Below are positions 40,939 to 49,514 of a stretch of DNA of 64,000 nt, in pieces. A program made the position numbers and the translations under genes. The first letter of the stretch is position 1. Every line of letters starts with the position of its first letter. The DNA comes from CAMBRQ01 sp945870325 (lineage in GTDB: Bacteria > Bacillota > Clostridia > Lachnospirales > Lachnospiraceae), in assembly GCF_050313795.1 (NCBI RefSeq), contig NZ_JBNPMC010000002.1, forward strand, positions 1 to 64,000, read 5' to 3'. The notes beneath the pieces were generated by a model, which saw only the letters and a program-made list of their open reading frames with translations, was not told the DNA's origin and did not search any database.

Positions 40939-41403
40939 AACTCAGAATATTATAAAAAATTATCAAAATACAAATGTTTTTAACGGAATTGATCTAACTA
41001 TCCAAAAAGGAGAATTCATAGGAATCATGGGATAGTCCGGGAGTGGGAAGACAACACTCGTGAAGATCCTGGGAATGATTGAAACTTAGACAGATGGAAT
41101 GTTGTGCTATAATAATATGGATGTGGAGAATATTTCCGAAAAAGAAGCAGCGAGGATCCGTCGGGAAGAATTGGGATTCATTTTATTAGTTGTCAAAGTA
41201 TCCGAAGGGGATTGCCAATGGCAGTTCCTGGAGGTAAGAATGCGAGGATAGATGGAAAAGAAAAGGCGAGAGTACTTATGAAGCAGTGTGGAATTGAAGC
41301 ATTAGAGAATAAGATGCCGTATGAGTTGTCGGGAGGAGAGAGACAAAGGACGGCAATATGCAGAGCGTTAATCCATGATCCACAGATTATATTTGCAGAC
41401 GAG
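40925..41403 (+). pseudogene. BceA-type ABC ATPase, broken by stops, shifts and deletion
   Basis: From ATG 40925 the frame reads MDIIKTQNIIKNYQNTNVFNGIDLTIQKGEFIGIMG, then TAG (41033-41035) inside Walker A, then SGSGKTTLVKILGMIET, then a second TAG (41087-41089). Past about 41160 the frame is lost and part of the Q-loop region is missing. At 41212 another frame continues with ARVLMKQCGIEALENKMPYELSGGERQRTAICRALIHDPQIIFADE, which contains signature and Walker B. At FADE it ends at a deletion joint with the next pseudogene. Both stops are TAG and fit C-to-T changes of CAG. No functional ATPase can be made. Confidence 0.85.
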
Positions 41404-42365
41404 CAATTCCGATGGTGTTGTGGGAAATAGAAACGCATATTGAAGAGCAGAAAGAGGAGTTTTTATCCGAAGGAATGAATATGCAGGAAGCGGAAGAAGC
41501 AGCGGTCCGGGAGATGGGAGATCCTGTAGCCGTGGGTATAGAACTTAACAAGATACATCGGCCCCAAATTGCGTGGAGTTTTTCTTATCTCTTGATTCCG
41601 ATTTATGCTGGGATTGTATGGCATTATAGGCAGCAGGGATATGAGGGGTTGGTGAAAAGTACTGTTATTCTTGCAATGATGGGCGTATTTAGTATTTGTA
41701 TATTGGTGAGTATTAGTACAATGTGTCTTATGGTATTCATAGGAGTGGTTATGCTTCAGATGGCTATTTGTCAGGGAGGATTTGGAAAAAGTAAGCGTAA
41801 GAACTCGGTGATCTTATGGAGCGTATTGTTTGCTTTACCTGTGGTAATGGGAATCGGATGGATGGCGGTTAATGGATGTTTGATGGGAGATTATCAGTGG
41901 AACCGGCTGAGTGATTTCTTAAGACCGGAGCAAAATACAATATATCAACGAATAGCGTCAGGAATAAAAGCAATGACAGAGAATGCGGATGTTCTTGGTA
42001 GTATTCCTTATGATTCGCCGGATATGAGTATGATAAAAGGTGAGTATCTGTGGAATTATTTATATCAGGCTTGGGGGAGTGGCGATGGAATTGCATTGAC
42101 GTTAGCAGAGGCAGTGCTTGTTATCTGTCTTCTGCTTCTGGTGCTGAGACAAAAAAATCAACTGGGGAAGATGCTGGGAATCAGTTGTGTACTATTTTTT
42201 GCGTTGCAGATAATCAGATATGTAGGTATGAATTTTGGATATGCCGCGCCAGCCAGCGTGAATATGCCTTTCCTTTCTTATGGGAATATCAATCTTATGA
42301 TCTCGTATTTGTACGTGGGGCTTGGATTATCGGTACATTACAACAGTAATTTGATAAATAATTAA
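41403..42365 (+). pseudogene. Shortened HAAS/FtsW-like paralog, 5' end lost
   Basis: The open frame from 41412 gives 317 residues. Its beginning (IPMVLWEIETHIEEQKEEFLSEGMNMQEAEEAAVREMGDPVAVGIELNKIHRPQIAW) is the HAAS domain of the 38244-39587 protein minus about the first 20 residues. After HRPQIAW it jumps to LIPIYAGIVWHYRQQGYEGLVK, which corresponds to a point some 90-100 residues further on in the paralog, so several membrane helices are missing. The C-terminus (ASVNMPFLSYGNINLMISYLYVGLGL) is intact. It is fused directly to the ATPase remnant by a deletion at about 41400. Confidence 0.7.
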
Positions 42366-42399
42366 GAAGAATTTGTAAAAGAATTAGGTGAAAAACAAA

Positions 42400-42452
42400 A
42401 AAACCGCTTGCATAATATACACATTGGATGTATAATTATGCAAGCAGTTTTA
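42400..42452 (+). terminator. Terminator after the decaying PadR locus
   Basis: AAAACCGCTTGCATAATATAC (ending 42420) pairs with GTATAATTATGCAAGCAGTT (starting 42430), with one mismatch and one bulge, followed by TTTTAATTT. Confidence 0.7.
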
Positions 42453-42458
42453 ATTTGG

Positions 42459-42511
42459 GACACCCCAAATCGAATTGGGGACGGGGGAAATTTCAATTTC
42501 CCCCGTCCCCT
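42459..42511. repeat. REP-like palindrome GGGGACGGGGG, copy 3
   Basis: GGGGACGGGGGAAAT (42477-42491) pairs perfectly with ATTTCCCCCGTCCCC (42496-42510). It is preceded by a partial copy (TTTGGGACACCCCAAATCG). It lies directly after a terminator and before argC. Confidence 0.8.
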
Positions 42512-42601
42512 CCCTAGACAAGCGGCGAAAATTGGTTTATATTTGTTTAGACTATGATTTATAAAAATACACTTTGTGGAGATAGAAAGGATGTATGATA
42601 A

Positions 42602-43642
42602 ATGATTAAGATAGGAATTATCGGTGCAACCGGCTACGCCGGAGGCGAATTGGTGAGAATCCTGACGGGACATAAGGATGCCGAGATTGTGTGGTACGGC
42701 TCCCGAAGTTACATAGATAAGAAGTATGCTGGAGTTTATCAGAATATGTTTCAGATTGTAGATGCGAAGTGTCTGGATGATAATATGGCAGAGTTAGCCA
42801 AGCAGGCGGATGTGATCTTTACGGCTACGCCGCAAGGGTTCTGCGCTTCGGTAATGAGTGAGGAGATCTTGTCACAGACGAAGATCGTGGACTTAAGTGC
42901 TGATTACCGTATTAAAGATGTGGCAACTTATGAGAAATGGTATGGCATAGAGCATAAGAGCCCGCAGTTTATTAAGGAGGCGGTCTATGGGCTGTGCGAG
43001 GTAAACCGCGAGGATATCAAGGAAGCCAGACTGGTTGCGAATCCGGGATGTTATACGACTTGCTCGATTCTGACGGCTTATCCGCTTGCGAAAGAGGGCA
43101 TCATTGATATGAAGACTCTGATCGTGGATGCGAAGTCCGGTACTTCCGGTGCGGGAAGAGGCGCAAAGGTTCCCAATCTGTACTGTGAAGTGAACGAGAA
43201 TATTAAGGCATATGGAGTAGCTTCTCACAGACATACGCCGGAGATTGAGGAGCAGTTGGGCTATGCATCAGGCGAGGAGGTCGTGATTAACTTCACTCCG
43301 CATCTGGTTCCGATGAACCGGGGAATCCTGGCAACGGAATATGCTTCTTTGAAGAAGGATGTTACCTATGAAGAAGTGAAGGCAATCTATGACAAATATT
43401 ATCAGAAGGAAAGATTCATTCGTGTATTGGATGAGGGTGTCTGCCCGGAAACAAAATGGGTAGAAGGCAGCAACTATGTGGATATTAATTTCAAGATTGA
43501 TCCAAGAACCAACCGTATCATCATGATGGGCGCGATCGATAACCTGGTAAAAGGCGCAGCGGGGCAGGCAGTACAGAATATGAACCTGATGTTTGGGCTT
43601 CCGGAAAGCGAAGGTCTGGAACTGGTCCCGATGTTCCCATAA
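42602..43642 (+). CDS. argC: N-acetyl-gamma-glutamyl-phosphate reductase
   Basis: This 346-residue enzyme reduces N-acetylglutamyl phosphate with NADPH in arginine synthesis. It has the nucleotide-binding start IGIIGATGYAGGELVRIL, the catalytic cysteine in VANPGCYTTCSILTAYPL (about residue 149) and VDAKSGTSGAGRGAKVPNLYCEVNEN. The ribosome site AAAGGATG precedes the ATG. First gene of the argC-GNAT-argJ-argB-argD cluster. Confidence 0.96.
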   Translation: MIKIGIIGATGYAGGELVRILTGHKDAEIVWYGSRSYIDKKYAGVYQNMFQIVDAKCLDDNMAELAKQADVIFTATPQGFCASVMSEEILSQTKIVDLSADYRIKDVATYEKWYGIEHKSPQFIKEAVYGLCEVNREDIKEARLVANPGCYTTCSILTAYPLAKEGIIDMKTLIVDAKSGTSGAGRGAKVPNLYCEVNENIKAYGVASHRHTPEIEEQLGYASGEEVVINFTPHLVPMNRGILATEYASLKKDVTYEEVKAIYDKYYQKERFIRVLDEGVCPETKWVEGSNYVDINFKIDPRTNRIIMMGAIDNLVKGAAGQAVQNMNLMFGLPESEGLELVPMFP

Positions 43643-43720
43643 AATGCAGGTACGATCATTTACAGTGAGTCTGTAACGAATATACAGTCAATAGTAGGAG
43701 GAGGTATACAAAAAACGATT

Positions 43721-44167
43721 ATGATTCGAACAATGACAATAGAGGATTACGATGGAGTATATGCGCTTTGGACCAAGATCAGGGGCTTCGGATTAAGAAG
43801 CGTGGATGACTCCAGAGAAGGAATTGACCGTTTCCTTAAGCGGAATCCGACGACAAGCGTGGTGGCAACCGAAGATGGCAAGGTAGTAGGAAGCATCTTG
43901 TGCGGACACGACGGACGGAGAGGATGCCTGTATCATGTGTGTGTAGATGAGGCATACAGGCGACGGGGAATCGGCAAAACTATGGTAGTAAAAGCCATGG
44001 AAGAATTGAAGAAGGAACAGATCAACAAAGTCTGCCTGATTGCATTTACGAAGAATGATATCGGCAATGCATTCTGGAATACGATCGGCTGGACTAAGAG
44101 ACTGGACTTGAATTATTATGATTTTGTATTAAATGAAAAAAATATTACGGCATTTAATGAGCAGTAA
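43721..44167 (+). CDS. GNAT N-acetyltransferase in the arginine cluster
   Basis: This 148-residue GNAT protein has the acetyl-CoA motif VDEAYRRRGIGKTMVVKAMEEL (about residues 77-98). The ribosome site GGAGGAGG is 16 bases from ATG 43721, a little far. It sits between argC and argJ. The downstream ArgJ is probably bifunctional and recycles the acetyl group; this protein could supply the first acetylglutamate (ArgA-like role) or modify another amine. The position supports a link to arginine synthesis, but the family fold alone does not prove it. Confidence 0.82.
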   Translation: MIRTMTIEDYDGVYALWTKIRGFGLRSVDDSREGIDRFLKRNPTTSVVATEDGKVVGSILCGHDGRRGCLYHVCVDEAYRRRGIGKTMVVKAMEELKKEQINKVCLIAFTKNDIGNAFWNTIGWTKRLDLNYYDFVLNEKNITAFNEQ

Positions 44168-44214
44168 TAGAAATGACAGAATAAAGACGATGGAATATTA
44201 AGGAGGAGAATACT

Positions 44215-45438
44215 ATGGAAATCATCAAAGGCGGAGTAACCGCAGCAAAAGGATATGAGGCAGCATCTACAGCGGCAGGGATCAAATACAAAGACAGAAC
44301 AGATATGGCAATGGTCTACAGCCAGGTGCCATGTGTGGCAGCAGGAACATTTACGAAGAATGTAGTTAAAGCGGCTCCGGTGAAATGGGATCAGCAGGTG
44401 GTAAAAAGCGGTGCCAAAGTGCAGGCGGTAATCGTGAATTCGGGAATCGCCAATGCCTGTACAGGAGCAGAAGGATTCGGATATTGTAAAGATACGGCTG
44501 TCGCAGCCGCAAAAGCTCTGGATATCTCAGAAGATGGCGTACTGATCGGTTCTACGGGCGTCATCGGCAAGCAGATGCCGATCGACAGACTGACCGCAGG
44601 AATCGAAGTGCTGGCTGGCAAGAAGAATGATACACTGGAGAATGGAACCGAGGCAGCCAAAGCAATTATGACGACAGATACCTGTGAGAAGGAATTGGCT
44701 GTTACGATCGAAGTAGGAGGAAAGACTGTTACCATCGGTGGTATGGCAAAAGGCTCAGGGATGATCCATCCGAATATGTGTACTATGCTTGCATTCATCA
44801 CCACAGATGCGGTGATTTCTAAGGAGACACTTCAGAAAGCGTTAAGTGAAGATGTAGATGATACATACAATATGATCTCTGTAGATGGAGATACTTCTAC
44901 GAATGATACCGTAATCTTACTGGCAAATGGTCTTGCAGAGGATCCGGAGATTGTATACGGAAGTGAAGATTATAAGAACTTCGCAGAAGCGCTTCATACA
45001 ATCAATGAATATCTGGCGAAAAAGATTGCCGGAGACGGAGAAGGCGCTACCGCATTATTCGAAGTTAAGGCAGTTGGATGTGAGAGCGTAGAGCAGGCGA
45101 AGACTCTTGCAAAATCCATTGTATGTTCCAATCTTACTAAGACAGCTATCGCAGGTCATGATGCGAACTGGGGAAGAATCCTCTGTGCAATGGGATATTC
45201 CGGAGCACAGTTTGATCCTGAGAAGGTGGATCTGTTTTTCGTAAGCAAGGCAGGCAAGATTCAGATCATCGAGAATGGTACGGCAGTTGATTACAGTGAG
45301 GAAGAAGCAACTAAGATATTGTCTGAATCTGAGGTGACTGCAATCGCAGATGTGAAGATGGGAGATAAAGAAGCAACTGCTTGGGGCTGCGACCTGACAC
45401 ATGGCTATATCGAGATCAATGCGGATTACAGAAGTTAA
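44215..45438 (+). CDS. argJ: Glutamate N-acetyltransferase / ornithine acetyltransferase
   Basis: This 407-residue protein is made as a precursor that cuts itself before a threonine nucleophile. The site reads KGSGMIHPNMCTMLAFITTDA (about residues 179-199); the residue before the Thr is Cys where Ala is usual, while the Thr is kept. Other family features are present: VNSGIANACTGAEG and GHDANWGRILCAMGYSG, with the C-terminal HGYIEINADYRS. It moves the acetyl group from acetylornithine to glutamate, closing the cyclic arginine pathway. A GGAGGAG site precedes the ATG. Confidence 0.95.
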   Translation: MEIIKGGVTAAKGYEAASTAAGIKYKDRTDMAMVYSQVPCVAAGTFTKNVVKAAPVKWDQQVVKSGAKVQAVIVNSGIANACTGAEGFGYCKDTAVAAAKALDISEDGVLIGSTGVIGKQMPIDRLTAGIEVLAGKKNDTLENGTEAAKAIMTTDTCEKELAVTIEVGGKTVTIGGMAKGSGMIHPNMCTMLAFITTDAVISKETLQKALSEDVDDTYNMISVDGDTSTNDTVILLANGLAEDPEIVYGSEDYKNFAEALHTINEYLAKKIAGDGEGATALFEVKAVGCESVEQAKTLAKSIVCSNLTKTAIAGHDANWGRILCAMGYSGAQFDPEKVDLFFVSKAGKIQIIENGTAVDYSEEEATKILSESEVTAIADVKMGDKEATAWGCDLTHGYIEINADYRS

Positions 45439-45494
45439 TTGCAGATGTCAGGAATGAGAGTTGTCTGTTTGCATAAGGAGGAAAGTAAGAGGTC

Positions 45495-46394
45495 ATGAAC
45501 AAATCAATGCAGAAATACCTGGAGAAAGCAGAAGTGCTGATTGAGGCCCTGCCTTATATCCAGCGTTTCAATAGAAAGATAATCGTTGTCAAATACGGCG
45601 GAAGTGCCATGGTGGATGAACAGTTGAAAGAGCAGGTCATCCAGGATGTAACTCTTCTGAAATTAGTAGGATTTAAGCCGATCATCGTTCACGGCGGTGG
45701 GAAAGAGATCAGCAAATGGGTTGGCAGAGTCGGCATGGAGCCGGAATTCATCAACGGACTTCGTGTCACGGATGAGGCGACGATGGAATTGGCAGAGATG
45801 GTGCTTGGCAAGGTGAATAAAAGCCTGGTACAGTTAGTAGAAAGCCTTGGAGTCCGTGCCATCGGAATCAGTGGAAAAGACGGAGCATTGTTAAAGGTTG
45901 ATAAGAAATACGCAGACGGAGAAGATATCGGATTCGTTGGCGAGGTCAAAGAAGTGAATGCGGATATTTTATTTGACTTGCTGGAGAAAGATTTTCTCCC
46001 GATCATATGTCCGGTTGGTATGGATGATGACTTTCATACTTATAATATTAATGCAGACGATGCGGCATGCGCTATTGCAAGAGCCGTGCATGCAGAGAAA
46101 CTGGCATTCCTGACGGATATTGAAGGCGTATATAAGGATCCGTCTGATCCTGAGACGCTGATATCGGAACTTCGGGTATCTGATGGAAGAGCGTTGATGG
46201 AAGAGGGGTATATTGGAGGCGGTATGCTGCCGAAGATCCAGAATTGTATTGATGCCATTGAAAACGGAGTATCAAGAGTGCATATCCTGGATGGAAGAAT
46301 TCCGCATTGCCTGCTTCTTGAAATCTTCACGAATAAAGGTATCGGAACAGCGATTTTGAATGACAATGAGGAAAAGTTTTATCACGGAGAGTAG
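45495..46394 (+). CDS. argB: Acetylglutamate kinase
   Basis: This 299-residue amino-acid kinase has RKIIVVKYGGSAMVDEQL (Gly-rich phosphate site), PIIVHGGGKEISKW (about residues 61-74) and the C-terminal GGMLPKIQNCIDAIENGVSRVHILDGR. It phosphorylates N-acetylglutamate. The N-terminal helix before the core (MQKYLEKAEVLIEALPYIQRF) resembles that of arginine-sensitive hexameric forms, so feedback inhibition by arginine is plausible. It follows argJ by 56 bases and precedes argD by 8. Confidence 0.96.
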   Translation: MNKSMQKYLEKAEVLIEALPYIQRFNRKIIVVKYGGSAMVDEQLKEQVIQDVTLLKLVGFKPIIVHGGGKEISKWVGRVGMEPEFINGLRVTDEATMELAEMVLGKVNKSLVQLVESLGVRAIGISGKDGALLKVDKKYADGEDIGFVGEVKEVNADILFDLLEKDFLPIICPVGMDDDFHTYNINADDAACAIARAVHAEKLAFLTDIEGVYKDPSDPETLISELRVSDGRALMEEGYIGGGMLPKIQNCIDAIENGVSRVHILDGRIPHCLLLEIFTNKGIGTAILNDNEEKFYHGE

Positions 46395-46402
46395 GAATAG
46401 AA

Positions 46403-47581
46403 ATGAATCAATATATAGAAGAAACAGAAAAAGGACTCGTGCATACTTATAACAGATTTCCGGTTGTGCTTGATCATGGAGAAGGCGTATATCTCTATGA
46501 TACAGAAGGAAAGAAATATCTGGACTTTGCAGCGGGAATCGCCGTATGCGGTCTTGGATATGGCAATCAGGAACTGAATGATACATTAAAAACACAGATT
46601 GATAAGTTAATGCACACGTCCAATCTGTATTACAATACAAGTTGTGGTCAGGCGGCAGAGGCATTAAAACGTGTCTCTGGCATGGACAGAGTATTCTTTA
46701 CCAACAGTGGAACAGAGGCGAATGAAGGAGCGCTGAAAGCAGTACGTAAATATGCATGGAAGAAAGGCAGCGGTCGTTACGAATTCATTGCAATGGAGAA
46801 TTCTTTTCATGGACGGAGCATGGGAGCGGTGTCCGTGACAGGAACAGAAAGTTACCGTACGCCTTATGAACCGTTAATTCAGGGTGTGAAGTTCGCAAAA
46901 TTTAATGATTTGGATAGTGTAAAAGCTTTAGTGAGTGATAAGACATGTGCGATCATCCTGGAGCCTTTGCAGGGTGAGGGAGGAATCAATATTGCGACAC
47001 CAGAATTCATGAAGGGGATTCGAAAATTGTGTGATAAAGAAGGCATCCTCATGATCTGTGATGAGATCCAGTGTGGAATGGGACGTACCGGCAAGATGTT
47101 TGCATGGCAGCATTACGGTACAAAGCCGGATATCATGACTATGGCAAAAGCAATTGGAAGTGGTGTCCCGGTAGGAGCGTTTGCAATGACCGAGGCTGTG
47201 GCAGAATATTCACTCGAGCCGGGAGATCATGGAACCACATATGGAGGCAACCCGTTTGCGTGTGCAGCAGTGGCTAAGACGATTGAGATCTTTGAAAAGA
47301 AGAATCTGGTGGCGCATGTACATGAGGTGGGTGAGTACTTGTCGCAGAAACTGGATGAGTTGCTGAAGGAATGCGATGCTGTCGTTCAGAAGAAAGGAAT
47401 CGGTCTGATTCAGGGAATTGAGATCACCAGACCTGTGGGAGAAGTGTCGGCAGAAGCGTTGAAAGAAGGTTTATTAGTCATCAGTGCGAAGGGGAATGTG
47501 CTTCGTCTGGTTCCTCCGCTTGTGATTGAAAAAAAGCAGATTGATGAATTTGTAGAGAAGATAAAACACATACTTTCATAG
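46403..47581 (+). CDS. argD: Acetylornithine aminotransferase
   Basis: This 392-residue PLP enzyme has FTNSGTEANEGALKAVRKY, ENSFHGRSMGAVSVTG, the Asp in LMICDEIQCGMGRTG and the PLP lysine in IMTMAKAIGSGVPVGAF (about residue 246). It transfers an amino group to N-acetylglutamate semialdehyde, giving acetylornithine. It is the last gene of the arg cluster. Confidence 0.95.
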   Translation: MNQYIEETEKGLVHTYNRFPVVLDHGEGVYLYDTEGKKYLDFAAGIAVCGLGYGNQELNDTLKTQIDKLMHTSNLYYNTSCGQAAEALKRVSGMDRVFFTNSGTEANEGALKAVRKYAWKKGSGRYEFIAMENSFHGRSMGAVSVTGTESYRTPYEPLIQGVKFAKFNDLDSVKALVSDKTCAIILEPLQGEGGINIATPEFMKGIRKLCDKEGILMICDEIQCGMGRTGKMFAWQHYGTKPDIMTMAKAIGSGVPVGAFAMTEAVAEYSLEPGDHGTTYGGNPFACAAVAKTIEIFEKKNLVAHVHEVGEYLSQKLDELLKECDAVVQKKGIGLIQGIEITRPVGEVSAEALKEGLLVISAKGNVLRLVPPLVIEKKQIDEFVEKIKHILS

Positions 47582-47646
47582 ATTACAGAAACATAAAAAA
47601 GCAATCATTGGATATACTATTTACAGGAATGTAGGAGGTAGATCTG

Positions 47647-48078
47647 ATGATTGGTTTTTTTATTGCTCTTTTATCGGGAGCGTTAATGAGTGTACAAGGA
47701 GTATTTAATACAAAGGTAACAGAGACGACTGGAATGTGGGTCAGCAATGCGTGGGTGCAGTTAAGCGCATTTGCCCTGTGCTTTGTGGCGTGGCTGATCG
47801 CTGGCAGGGATGATGTGATGACGTTGACAAAAGTAGAGCCCAAATATGTGCTCTTAGGAGGTGTGATCGGTGCGGGTATCACCTGGACCGTCATTAAGAG
47901 TATGGAGCAGCTTGGACCTGCGAAGGCGGCACTTCTGATTGTGATCTCCCAATTAATTATTGCTTATGTAATCGAACTTCTTGGACTGTTTGGTGTAGAG
48001 AAGGAGCCTTTGGAGTGGAGGAAAGTAATCGGTATGGTGATTGCACTGATTGGAGTTGCAATTTTTCAATGGAAATAG
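47647..48078 (+). CDS. YdcZ/DUF606-type DMT membrane protein
   Basis: This 143-residue protein has five predicted membrane helices and the features of the half-size DMT family YdcZ: IALLSGALMSVQGVFNTKVTETTGMWVSNAWVQL at the start and GPAKAALLIVISQLIIAYVIELLGLFGVEKEPLEWRKVIGMVIALIGVAIF at the end. Such small proteins work as dimers to move small molecules. The GTAGGAGGTAG ribosome site is good. It follows argD by 65 bases and could be in the same transcript, perhaps exporting an arginine-pathway compound, but this is only a guess. Confidence 0.85.
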   Translation: MIGFFIALLSGALMSVQGVFNTKVTETTGMWVSNAWVQLSAFALCFVAWLIAGRDDVMTLTKVEPKYVLLGGVIGAGITWTVIKSMEQLGPAKAALLIVISQLIIAYVIELLGLFGVEKEPLEWRKVIGMVIALIGVAIFQWK

Positions 48079-48143
48079 TACAATAAATCTGTCTAGGCAT
48101 AAGCGGGGTATTTGCGGTTTCGACAGGCTGCAAAGGAGTTCAT

Positions 48144-48803
48144 ATGCATAGAAAGACATGGGAAAAGGTTTGTTTTATTATTCTTATGATAATGTTGCTT
48201 CTGTTAACAGGGTGTGCGAGAAAGAGTGAGGGCGAGCATGTCTGGTTGGAAGAAGCAGAGATAGAAGGAACAGAAGAAGAACAGGAAGAAGTATCAGAAG
48301 AAACGAAAGAGACAGATAAAGTACAGATGGAAGATTCTCTTGAAAAAGGCAATATCTATGTCCATGTATGCGGTGCGGTTGTAAGTCCGGGCGTCTATAT
48401 GCTTAAGAGTGGCAGCCGTATATATGAGGCTGTAGAAGCAGCAGGCGGATTGACGGATGAAGCGTTGGAAGAGTCGCTGAATCAGGCGGCAGTGCTTGAA
48501 GATGGGCAGCAGTTATATGTCTTGTCGAAAGAGGAAGTGATACAAGGCAATACAGCCCAAGGAATGTCGGGAGCATCGGCGCAAGGTGCAGACGGTCAAA
48601 ATCAGGATGATGGAAAGGTGAATCTAAATACTGCATCCAAGGAGCAATTGATGACGCTTTCTGGTATCGGAGAGGCGAAGGCTTCGGCAATTATCAATTA
48701 CAGAGAGGAACATGGGGGCTTCCGTAAGGCAGAAGAACTGATGGAAGTAGAAGGAATCAAAGAAGGTACATATAACAAGATCAAAGACCAGATTAAGATA
48801 TGA
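48144..48803 (+). CDS. comEA: ComEA-type DNA-binding lipoprotein
   Basis: This 219-residue competence protein has an N-terminal lipoprotein signal (CFIILMIMLLLLTGCARKSE), an acidic linker with runs of Glu, an SLBB domain (NIYVHVCGAVVSPGVYMLKSGSRIYEAVEAAGGLTDEA, about residues 72-110) and a C-terminal helix-hairpin-helix (VNLNTASKEQLMTLSGIGEAKASAIINYREEHGGF). It binds incoming DNA at the outer face of the membrane and delivers it to ComEC, encoded 3 kb downstream. A two-component system and a GerMN lipoprotein lie between. Confidence 0.92.
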   Translation: MHRKTWEKVCFIILMIMLLLLTGCARKSEGEHVWLEEAEIEGTEEEQEEVSEETKETDKVQMEDSLEKGNIYVHVCGAVVSPGVYMLKSGSRIYEAVEAAGGLTDEALEESLNQAAVLEDGQQLYVLSKEEVIQGNTAQGMSGASAQGADGQNQDDGKVNLNTASKEQLMTLSGIGEAKASAIINYREEHGGFRKAEELMEVEGIKEGTYNKIKDQIKI

Positions 48804-48824
48804 ACATAATAAGGGAGAGGTTAG

Positions 48825-49514
48825 ATGAGTAGACGAGTATTAGTTGTGGATGATGAAAAACTTATCGTGAAAGGAATTCGTTTCAGCCTTGAGCAGGATG
48901 GAATGAAGGTTGATTGCGCTTATGATGGGGAGGAAGCGTTAAAACTGGCGCGGGAGAATGCTTATGATATGATCTTGTTAGATATTATGCTGCCGAAACA
49001 TGATGGCTTCGAAGTGTGCCAGCAGATTCGTGAATTCTCAGATGTGCCGATTGTGATGTTGACAGCAAGAAGCGATGATATGGATAAGATTCTTGGACTG
49101 GAATATGGCGCAGATGATTACATAACGAAGCCTTTCAATATTCTGGAGGTAAAAGCCCGTATTAAAGCAATTATACGTCGTACCAGCAAGCGCGACCAGG
49201 GACAGGCGAATGAGAAAGTGATCGTAAAGGGCGAGATGAAGATTGATTGTGAGAGCCGGCGTGTGATCATCGGTGAGAAAGAGATCAATCTGACGGCGAA
49301 AGAATTCGATCTTCTGGAACTTCTGGCGATGAACCCGAATAAGGTATACAGCCGGGAGAATCTGCTGAATATTGTATGGGGATATGAATATCCCGGAGAT
49401 GCAAGAACTGTAGATGTACATATACGTCGGTTGAGAGAGAAGATTGAGACGAATCCGAGTGATCCGAAATACGTATATACAAAATGGGGTGTTGGTTATT
49501 ATTTCAGGGGTTAG
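48825..49514 (+). CDS. OmpR-family response regulator
   Basis: This 229-residue protein has a receiver domain (VLVVDDEKLIVKGI with acidic pair; phosphorylation Asp in DMILLDIMLPKHDGFEV, about residue 53; Lys in DDYITKPFNILEVKARI) and a C-terminal OmpR winged helix (LTAKEFDLLELLAMNPNKVYSRENLLNIVWGYEYPGDARTVDVHIRRLREKIE). It is paired with the kinase gene that overlaps its end. The target genes are unknown; its place inside the com region could mean competence or envelope control. Confidence 0.94.
   Translation: MSRRVLVVDDEKLIVKGIRFSLEQDGMKVDCAYDGEEALKLARENAYDMILLDIMLPKHDGFEVCQQIREFSDVPIVMLTARSDDMDKILGLEYGADDYITKPFNILEVKARIKAIIRRTSKRDQGQANEKVIVKGEMKIDCESRRVIIGEKEINLTAKEFDLLELLAMNPNKVYSRENLLNIVWGYEYPGDARTVDVHIRRLREKIETNPSDPKYVYTKWGVGYYFRG

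Noticed and set aside
42366..42601. T-box or arginine riboswitch before argC
   Set aside because: The region is explained by a terminator and a REP-like palindrome; no T-box sequence or specifier structure was found.
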